Assembly: GCA_963848825.1 (NCBI GenBank)
Contig: CAWKFA010000015.1
Span: forward strand, 248,001-312,000
From: CAVVSQ01 sp963848825
GTDB taxonomy: Bacteria; Planctomycetota; Planctomycetia; Gemmatales; Gemmataceae
Direction: 5' to 3'
Length of the DNA: 64,000 nucleotides
Of this stretch, positions 57,469-64,000 are shown piece after piece. A program made the translations under genes and the position numbers. Each line of letters begins with the position of its first letter. The stretch's first letter is position 1. The notes beneath the pieces are model-generated. The model ran no database searches, was not told the origin of the DNA, and worked only from the letters and a program-made list of their open reading frames with translations.

Positions 57469-59080
57469 CTACGCTTGCATCCGCTCCTTGATGACGGTGC
57501 CCACTTCCTTCACCGCGATGCGTTCTTGCTTGAGGGTGTCGCGGTCCCGAATGGTTACGGTCTGGTCCTGAAGCGTTTGGCCGTCAACGGTGATGCAGTA
57601 GGGGGTGCCGGCTTCGTCCTGGCGGCGATAGCGGCGGCCGACTGCCCCTTTGTCGTCGTAATAGACGTTGAAGTCAGCCTTGAGCGTGCGGTAGATCGAC
57701 GCGGCGATCTCGGGCATGCCCTCTTTTTTCACCAAAGGGAAAATGGCGGCTTTAAACGGGGCCAGGCGAGGGTGCAGCTTGAGAACGACACGTTCGGTGG
57801 GTTTGCCATTCTCGTCCGGGGCGGTGTCTTCCTGGTAGGCTTCGCAGAGGAAGGCCAGGGTGGCGCGGTCAGCGCCCGCGGAGGGCTCGATCACGTGCGG
57901 AACGAACTTTTCGCGGGTGGCCTCGTCAAAATAGGCCATGTCCTTGCCGCTACCCTTATATTTAGGCTTGCCGTCGGGGCCTAGTTCGACGATCAGTTCG
58001 TTGCCCTGGCGCACCAGCTTGCCTTCCATATGGCTGCGCAGATCGAAATCGCCGCGGTGGGCGATGCCTTCCAGCTCGCCGAACTCACCTGGCGGCAGGA
58101 ACGGAAAGCCATACTCGATGTCGGCGGTGCCGCAGGAATAATGGCTCAATTCGTCGTGGGAATGGTCGCGCAGCCGCAGGCGCTCGCGTGCCAGGCCCAG
58201 GTCGAGGTACCATTTATAGCGGCGGTCGCGCCAGTACTTGTACCACTGCGGCGAAGTTAGTGGATGGCAGAAGAACTCAATCTCCATTTGCTCGAACTCG
58301 CGCGAACGGAAGGTAAAATTACGCGGCGTGATCTCGTTGCGAAAGCTTTTGCCGACTTGCGCGATGCCGAAAGGTATTTTCACGCGACTGGAATCGAGCA
58401 CGTTCTTGTAATTCACGAAGATGCCCTGGGCAGTCTCCGGACGCAGGAAGGCAGCCCCCTCCTCGCCGCTGAGGGCACCGACGTAGGTTTTGAACATCAA
58501 GTTGAATTTGCGCGGGGGAGTCAGCGTGCCAGCCTCTTTGGCATCCGGGCCGAGTACCTGCGCGAAGTCGCTGACGGCCGTCAGGCACAGCAAGGCACCA
58601 TCCCAGTGCAATTCGTCGAGCTGTTTGGCGTGCAGGTTGAAGAACTTGAGGGCTTTTTGCTCCGCATCCTTGAGTCCTTCATCCCCCTGCGTGTTGACCG
58701 CCACGAAGACTTTCTTCCCCTTGGCCTCGACCCACCTTCCCCAGACCTGATCATGGCGGTAGCGCTTCTTCGACTCACGGCAATCGACCATGAAATCGTG
58801 AAAAAGATCGTAATGGCCTGAGCATTTCCAGATTTGCGGGTGCATGATGATGGTGGCGTCGAGACCAACCATCTCATAGGAACTGGGCGCGCCCTTCGAG
58901 AATGGACAAATCGTCGTGCCCGGTCACCATTTGCCGCCACCAGGACTCCTTCACATTGCGTTTCAGCTCCACGCCGAGAGGGCCATAGTCCCAGAAGCCA
59001 TTGAGCCCGCCATAGATTTCGCTCGACTGGAACAAAAAACCACGTCGTTTACACAACGAAACCAACTTTTCCATGTCCAT
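57469..59080 (-). CDS. glyS: Glycyl-tRNA synthetase (single-chain class II), frameshifted
   Basis: Charges tRNA-Gly. About 536 residues of the dimeric, eukaryote/archaea-like type. MEKLVSLCKRRGFLFQSSEI and GFWDYGPLGVELKRNVKESW open the protein. Motif 2 includes GKSFRNEITPRNFTFRSREF and EQMEIEFFC. GALLCLT, FLRPETAQGIFVNYKNV and HVIEPSAGADRATLAFL follow, with the anticodon-binding domain at the end (RYRRQDEAGTPYCITVD). The frame changes near nt 58885, where one extra G in a GGG run would explain it. Usually essential, so a sequence error is likely. Start MDMEKL at 59080, or six codons earlier. Confidence 0.92.
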
Positions 59081-59300
59081 TGCAAATCCCTGTGCCACTG
59101 TGCCGTGTGCCGTCGGGCGCCTGCCGGCGCCTGTGCGTTATCCAGGTAGTCTATTTTTGCCGGCAAGCTTTGACGATGGCGGGCGGAAAGTGGCTCGCAG
59201 TTTACGAGGACAAGATGTAGGACGGATGCGCCCCACTTGCGGCGCGGGCCGTGAGATGGATAATTAGCAGGGACCCATTAACCGAGCGCCGGCAACCTCC

Positions 59301-60694
59301 ATGGCTTCCTTTCCTTGCCCGAATCCGACTTGTTCTCATGCGTTCACGACGGAACAGGTCCGGGCGAACCCAACGCTCAAGTGTCCTGGGTGTGGCAAGG
59401 TCTTTACTTTTCGTCAGCGCGCTCCGGTGCCGCCTCCGCTTGCCAGGCCGGTGCAGGCGCAGCCGGTCGTTCAGGCACCCGAGGAATCGCCCTTTGACTT
59501 GACCACGCTGGACTTGCCACGGACGCCTGTGCAGCGTCGACCGGCGCGGCAGGCACGCCAGCGTCTCGTTTACGCGGTTGCAGGCAGCCTGGCCGGAATA
59601 GCAGTGTTGTTAGGTCTCATATTCGCCATCCGGGCGGTCCTGGTGGGGCAGGGGCACAAGGCCCCGGATGACGAAGCCACGGAAAAGGCGCGCGTCCTTA
59701 TTGGGAAGACGCGTAATCTAAAAAACGTCGAGGAAAAAGCTTTCAAGCTGGTTCTCGCGGACAAAGCCTGGCTGCCCGACAATGTGTTACGGCAACGTCT
59801 CGGCGTGTTGACCGCGTGGAAGTGCGCGGCCAAAGACGGCTGGATGGCGGTGGCAGCGAAGGATTACGGACAGTACCAGCCGCGCGAGGCGGAACTGTTG
59901 CGCGTGGGTGCCGAAAGACTCGAGAAGCTTTTTGACGATAGCCTGGAATGGGCGGAAAAACCCGAAGCCACGATGCTGGGAGAGGCGTCCGCGGAGCGTT
60001 TGTTGTTCAAGGGCCAGCTCAAATCCGTGGTCTGGACCGGTTACATGTACCTGCTGACTCAAAACGGGTTTGGTTATTGGCTCTATGCGGCGGCGCCCAC
60101 CAAGGAAGAAGCGGATGAATTATTAACGGCCGACCTGCAGGGTGCCTTCTTCGTAGACACTGACCGCCAGGGCTGGCGTCCCCAGCCACCGAAGTTGAGA
60201 TCATTTACGACGGCGGACAGCGCTCTCACGATAACCGCGCCGGAGGGCATGTTCGAGAAACATGCCGCCAAGGATCAGGATCCGCGTGCCGAGCTTTACC
60301 TTTTCGCCCGCTATCAAAAGGACCAGGACAACCGCAAAAACGCCGACGTGCTGGTGCTGACGCTGGCAAAGGAGGAGGATTTGCAAGCGGCACTGACCAG
60401 CGCCAAGAAATATTTGGAGGAGAAGAAGCAAGAGGAGAACAAGGATTATAAAATCGCGGCAGGCGAGGGGCAGGAGGCGGGCGGGGAGAGCGAGGGGCTG
60501 GTTGGCAATCGCCCTGGCCTGCGGCGGAGTGGACCTTGCTACGTGGCGAAACGCCGGTGCGCTACTGGGTTGTGGCTGTCGTGAGTGAAAAGGACAAGAT
60601 CTATGTCATTCGCTGCGATAGTTCCTGGGAGCATCGCCAGATGTGGCGCGACGATTTTCAAAGTCTGCTCAAGAACGCGGAATTCAGGGATTGA
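59301..60694 (+). CDS. Zinc-ribbon, single-pass membrane protein of unknown function, frameshifted near the end
   Basis: About 464 residues. An MJ0042-like zinc ribbon at the N-terminus (FPCPNPTCSHAF ... LKCPGCGKVF) is followed by a Pro-rich linker and one membrane helix (VYAVAGSLAGIAVLLGLIFA). The large exterior domain has no recognised motif. The frame changes near nt 60510. The new frame reads ETPVRYWVVAVVSEKDKIYV and ends at TGA 60694, a sensible strand-rich ending. The architecture recurs in planctomycetes. The start is ATG 59301 directly before the ribbon. Confidence 0.68.
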
Positions 60695-60705
60695 TCGTGT
60701 TTAGC

Positions 60706-60746
60706 AGCCCGTTGAAAAAGGGGTCTGACCCCTTTTTCAACGGGCT
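60706..60746. terminator. Perfect 20-bp hairpin, GGGGTC family copy D, between convergent genes
   Basis: agcccgttgaaaaaggggtc and gacccctttttcaacgggct are exact complements around a single T. The A-run/T-run arms give U-rich 3' sides on both strands, so it can terminate both converging genes. The same sequence family occurs at 14058 and 56151-56242. Confidence 0.7.
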
Positions 60747-60747
60747 A

Positions 60748-61236
60748 TTAGTTAGGCACGGGCGGCATCAGACTGGCTGATATGGGGCCGGGGCCCGGTG
60801 TCGCGGCGGGCAGCGGGATGCCGATCGCCAGGCCGCGCTGGCGAAGGAGGGTGGCTTTTTCGAGAACCGCGTCGGGGCTGACGACCTGCTTGGGCTGCAG
60901 TTGATAGTGGAAGCGGCGAATATCACGCATGGTCCAGGGCACGACGTTTTCACTGAAGAAGTCGAACAGGAACCACTCGTAAAAGGGGGCTTTGACCCTT
61001 TCGCGAACGATCAGGGTTTCATAGCCGTCGTGGAGCAGCTTGAACTCGTAGGTCCCGTAATATACGAAAGCATGATCTGCCGGCGAGGCGCCGATGGGCA
61101 AGCCTTTTTCGTCGTAAACGATGGCGCCAGGCGGGTCTGTGGTGATGACGAAGCGCCTTTCGACGCAGCCAACAAGTGCACCGCTCCCCGCGAGGAGGGC
61201 CACGAGCCAAACCGCCAGCCGCAACCGTGGGTGCAT
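60748..61236 (-). CDS. PEGA-domain lipoprotein
   Basis: A 162-residue protein. The signal LAVWLVALLAGSGALVGC ends in a lipobox (LVGC), so a lipid-anchored envelope protein is expected. VITTDPPGAIVYDEKG is a PEGA-type strand (PPGAxVYxDGxxxG), followed by SPADHAFVYYGTYEFKLLHD and GYETLIVRERV. The rest (FYEWFLFDFFSENVVPWTMR) is not recognised. It matches a recurrent planctomycete lipoprotein type. Its upstream region abuts the insertion sequence at 61332. Confidence 0.82.
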   Translation of the reverse strand: MHPRLRLAVWLVALLAGSGALVGCVERRFVITTDPPGAIVYDEKGLPIGASPADHAFVYYGTYEFKLLHDGYETLIVRERVKAPFYEWFLFDFFSENVVPWTMRDIRRFHYQLQPKQVVSPDAVLEKATLLRQRGLAIGIPLPAATPGPGPISASLMPPVPN

Positions 61237-61360
61237 GGTTAACAACCGCCTTAATAAAAACCTGCCGTAATGGTCGCGCGATATAGCCGGAACGCCGGCG
61301 CGTGTCAATTTCAAAGCCGATAAAGCGGCTCAAACGGGTGTGGCCACGGATTCTGGGGGG

Positions 61361-62706
61361 TCAGGCTTTGGACCAGTAGGCCGACCACTGGCTGGCATTT
61401 CGTACACATATCAGTGCCGACATGCCTGAGATGTTCTTGCGACGCCATCGCGCACCGCGTGCTTTGAGTCTTAAACCCAGAGTTTTCGCCCAGCCTTCGA
61501 CGCTGCCGCTGCCGATCGCTTGGCCCGCCGCCAACCGCTGGCGATATGCCAAGCGGTGGGTATGCTTGGCGAAATAACCCACGAGTTTCTCTAAAGCCGA
61601 GCGGCGTTCTGGCGTGTCCCCCTTGGCGTATTCTTCGGCCACGAGTTGACAGATGCCGGCCCAGCCGGATTCCAATAATAATTTGCGGCCCTGTTCCAAA
61701 AAGGTCTGGGCCTCCTCGCTGTCCTCGCCGTAGATACGCTTCCCCGCTTGGCCGATATGCCCGCAACCATGGAAGATATCAAGTGTCTGCTCGCAGCCGG
61801 TGAAGACACGCTGCACGGAGCGCCAAATCCACGACGCCCCATCTCCCAGCGCGTGTAAGGCACTGGTTTGCGATACGCCCAGCCGCCGGCTCCAAGCACG
61901 CCACGTCCGTCGAAATACCTTCGCCGGAGCAATCGCCGCCCAGGCCACCCGTGCTGTCGGGGCCGGCAGCGTGCGCTGTCGCCATTGAGCCGGTGTGGCC
62001 GGCGTGGCACGCTTCCGCTTCTGAAAAACCCCGATTTTCAAGTCTTTCCAGCCTTCATCCAGCGTGTTTACTTTGCCCGCATCGGTCGTGAATTCCATGT
62101 CTCCGGCCGCAGCGGTGAACGCTTGCGGTGTATGCATCTCCGTCGTTTGCCATTGGACCATCCGCTGGCCTTGCCGATGGCATTCGCGACGCAGCGCTTC
62201 CTTGCTTAGCTTGACCCGCAACAACGTTGTCAGGTGTTCCCGCGCCTTGGCGAAGGACACATCGGCTGCCAGTCGACTCAGGTGCTGCTGCAACGTCCGC
62301 GTATAGGCACCGGTTAGCCCCAAAACCGCGTCAGCGCCATACCCCAACGCTTCGCAGCCACAGCGGCTACCCCACCAACGGCGCTGCAAGCGCAAAGCAC
62401 CCAAACAACTCACGATTTGCCGCGTGCTTTTGCTACGATTGAGGCGCGGTCGACCACAGGCGCAACTCCGCAGCGGGGCACTTTTTTTTCAAGCACCTCA
62501 ATACGCATTTGCACTGCCTGCTCAAGCACCTGACGATTGATTTCCTGGCCCTTTTGCAACACTGCCACCTCGCAGGTATCAATAACTTCCCCCTCGGGAG
62601 CCACCAATGCAAGCTGCTGCATCTCCTGAAGAAAGACATGGTACCGTCGTAGCAAGGTCTCTTGGGCTGGCGATTCTACTTCCAGACTAACGGTAATACG
62701 TGACAT
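61361..62706 (-). CDS. ISKra4-family transposase, two overlapping frames joined by a -1 shift
   Basis: Frame A (62706-62410) gives MSRITVSLEVESPAQETLLR and on to VLEKK. Frame B continues from KKSAPLRSCACGRPRLNRSK through IVSCLGALRLQRRWWGSRCG to the stop at 61361. The catalytic part includes MEFTTDAGKVNTLDEGWKDL, GDGASWIW, TLDIFHGCGHI and GSGSVEGWAKTLGLRLK, all typical of ISKra4 transposases. The switch is at eight A residues (62482-62489, minus strand gaa-aaa-aaa-gtg), a canonical A-AAA-AAA-G slippery site. The fused length is 448 residues. It may be programmed frameshifting or one more sequence error. Confidence 0.85.
62482..62489 (-). promoter_or_regulatory. A8 slippery site for -1 ribosomal frameshifting
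   Basis: In frame A the codons are GAA AAA AAA GTG. Slipping back one base gives GAA AAA AAA AGT GCC, which enters frame B exactly where family similarity continues. The heptamer A-AAA-AAA followed by G is of the type used by IS1, IS3 elements and dnaX. Confidence 0.5.
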
Positions 62707-62917
62707 GATCGGCCTCCTGCCGTAAAAGAGAAGGCCCCAGATTACCCGAATCCTCCAGCTGCAACCAGACTATTTAGCCACACCCGCTCAAACTGCTTGC
62801 GGTCACACCCCGAACGAGCTAGCAGCGTGCCCGCTCCCTGGGCGATCCGGTTGCATCGGGGTCTTTGGGGCTGTAGCATACGAAAGTAAAGAACTTGGGC
62901 GTGCAAGGAAACGACGG

Positions 62918-64000
62918 GTGATTGGGTTTGAAGACATCGAGTACGCAAGTCTGAGCGACGTGGGAGTCCGGCGCAGTCATAATCAGGATTCTCTCGCCAC
63001 GCTGCCTGCGAACGACATGGAGCAATGGCATGGCCGTGGCCACGTTTTCGTGGTGGCGGATGGTATGGGGGCCCACGCCGTCGGCGAATTGGCAAGCAAG
63101 CTGGCAGCCGACAGTATTCCGCACCTTTATTCAAAACATGCCCACGAGGGGCCCATTCAGGCGCTGCGCAAAGCGTTTGTCGAGACCAACCAGAGCATCC
63201 ACTCACGCGGGCAGCAAAACCGCGAATTCACCGGCATGGGCACCACCGGCACGGCCCTCTTGATTCGACCCGAAGGCGCCTGGGTGGGCCACGTTGGCGA
63301 TAGCCGCTGTTATCGCATCCGCCAGGGAAAAATCCAGCAACTCAGCTTCGACCATAGCCTGGTCTGGGAGCTGGCACGTCGTCAGAACAAGGCCCCTGAA
63401 GAACTGGTCGGCGTGCCCACCAACGTCATTGTGCGGTCACTTGGGCCGGAGGCCATCGTGCAGGTAGACGTGGAAGGCCCGCACCCTATTCAGAAGGGCG
63501 ATTATTATTTGCTCTGTAGCGATGGCTTATCCGGCCAGGTGAGCGACCGCGAAATCGGCGCCGTCATCGCCAGCCTGCCCCCCGCGGAGGCGTGCCGATT
63601 TCTCATCAACCTGGCGAACCTTCAGGGCGGGCCGGACAATATCACCGTGATCGTCGTCAAGGTGGCCGGTCAGCAGGTGACCGAAGCAGGCCACAGTACG
63701 GCCGCCAGCCGGGCGGGTGCCACCGCCAACCGGAGCTTGCGGGCACGGCTAGTGCCGCTTTTCAAATGGCTACCGTGGCCATTGTGGTTGCTTTTTCTGG
63801 GCATTTTGCTGGCCCTAACCGCCATCTACCTGAACGCCTACAAGAAACCGGGCGATCTCTTCACGTTCGTGGTAGCGGCGCTCACCTTGTTAGCGGGCCT
63901 GGCCGGGTTAGTGTACCAGTACGTGCGCGAGAGCAAGGAACCGCCGCCGCAAGAGGAGCCCGAGCCATCGGCCCCGCGGGTATACCGCGAGGCTTCCTGC
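62918..64000 (+). CDS. PP2C-type serine/threonine phosphatase, 3' end beyond the window
   Basis: At least 361 residues, still open at the window end. The metal-dependent phosphatase domain covers about residues 1-240: VGVRRSHNQDS, VVADGMGAHAVGELASKLAA, TGMGTTGTALL, VGHVGDSRCYRI, LCSDGLSGQVSD and GGPDNITVIVV. All the acidic metal ligands are present. Two membrane helices follow (LWLLFLGILLALTAIYL and FTFVVAALTLLAGLAGLVY), then a Pro/Glu-rich tail. It should reverse Hanks-kinase phosphorylation. GTG 62918 with AAGGAA upstream is the preferred start. The frame is open further upstream without similarity. Confidence 0.88.
   Translation, partial: MIGFEDIEYASLSDVGVRRSHNQDSLATLPANDMEQWHGRGHVFVVADGMGAHAVGELASKLAADSIPHLYSKHAHEGPIQALRKAFVETNQSIHSRGQQNREFTGMGTTGTALLIRPEGAWVGHVGDSRCYRIRQGKIQQLSFDHSLVWELARRQNKAPEELVGVPTNVIVRSLGPEAIVQVDVEGPHPIQKGDYYLLCSDGLSGQVSDREIGAVIASLPPAEACRFLINLANLQGGPDNITVIVVKVAGQQVTEAGHSTAASRAGATANRSLRARLVPLFKWLPWPLWLLFLGILLALTAIYLNAYKKPGDLFTFVVAALTLLAGLAGLVYQYVRESKEPPPQEEPEPSAPRVYREASC

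Larger units (their letters stand above)
61332..62789. mobile_element. ISKra4-type insertion sequence
   Basis: About 1.46 kb, with transposase on the minus strand. Probable imperfect terminal inverted repeats share cgggtgtggc: 61335-61344 at the low end and gccacacccg at 62777-62786 at the high end. Ends were set from these and are approximate. Target duplication was not determined. It separates the lipoprotein gene from the PP2C gene. Confidence 0.72.

Noticed and set aside
58874..59098. Treating the short N-terminal GlyRS frame as a separate gene
   Set aside because: It is the missing first 70 residues of glyS, separated only by one extra G in a run near 58885.
1..64000. CRISPR arrays, rRNA genes, replication origin
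   Set aside because: No regularly spaced repeats, rRNA signature or DnaA-box cluster was noticed on reading. Short or diverged examples could have been missed.

Overview
The window looks like a planctomycete chromosome, probably Gemmatales. The pointers are a DUF1559 pseudopilin-like protein, tetrahydromethanopterin/methanofuran C1 genes in a bacterium, MJ0042-type zinc-ribbon membrane proteins, dense two-component and Hanks-kinase signalling, and high GC. Many genes carry single-base frameshifts (roughly 25 or more), including the normally indispensable nadC, serC and glyS. Most are therefore better explained by indel errors in the sequence than by gene decay, and such genes are annotated here as one CDS with the break noted.

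Layout. 1-3.5 kb: 3' part of a GH39-like glycosidase, a 41-bp inverted repeat, and a nadC-birA pair. 3.6-20.1 kb: a signalling island. It holds two multidomain hybrid histidine kinases (one with a LOV-type photosensor motif), an FHA-LuxR protein, a response regulator overlapping a Ser/Thr kinase-REC-HD-GYP fusion, and a substrate-binding protein/hybrid kinase/NtrC-type activator set. 20.4 kb: a sigma-70-family factor behind a sigma-54-like promoter. 21-33 kb: small secreted and stress proteins, a degenerate transposase remnant, the pseudopilin, an M28 peptidase, a MacB/Lol-type ABC exporter, tRNA-Leu(CAA), an esterase, a SprT-like metalloprotein and a PilZ protein. 33-37.6 kb: VOC protein, DsbA/FrnE oxidoreductase, thioredoxin, DJ-1/PfpI, SDR and aldo/keto reductase.

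38.5-44 kb is accessory DNA. A group II intron sits directly after a 51-bp-arm palindrome and at its 3' end truncates an AbiEii toxin gene whose AbiEi antitoxin is intact. Next to it is a TOPRIM-AAA primase/helicase-like gene bracketed by copies of a GC-rich hairpin, plus a truncated duplicate. 44-47.6 kb: a circularly permuted ATP-grasp/alpha-E fusion and a transglutaminase. 47.6-52 kb (minus strand): formylmethanofuran dehydrogenase genes fwdD-B-A-C. 52-64 kb: glgA, serC, secreted proteins, glyS, a lipoprotein, an ISKra4-type insertion sequence with a canonical -1 slippery site, and a PP2C phosphatase running off the end.

The most interesting observation is a probable selenocysteine system. 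Two unrelated genes, fwdB and the FrnE/DsbA-like gene, each have one in-frame UGA exactly where the family has its metal-ligand or redox cysteine. Both are followed 20-25 nt downstream by a compact hairpin with GUU in its apical loop, matching the bacterial SECIS layout. In fwdB the UGA falls at the Mo/W ligand. Together with an intact 4Fe-4S cysteine motif and a separate molybdopterin-dinucleotide-binding FwdD, it suggests a catalytically competent, archaeal-type formylmethanofuran dehydrogenase.
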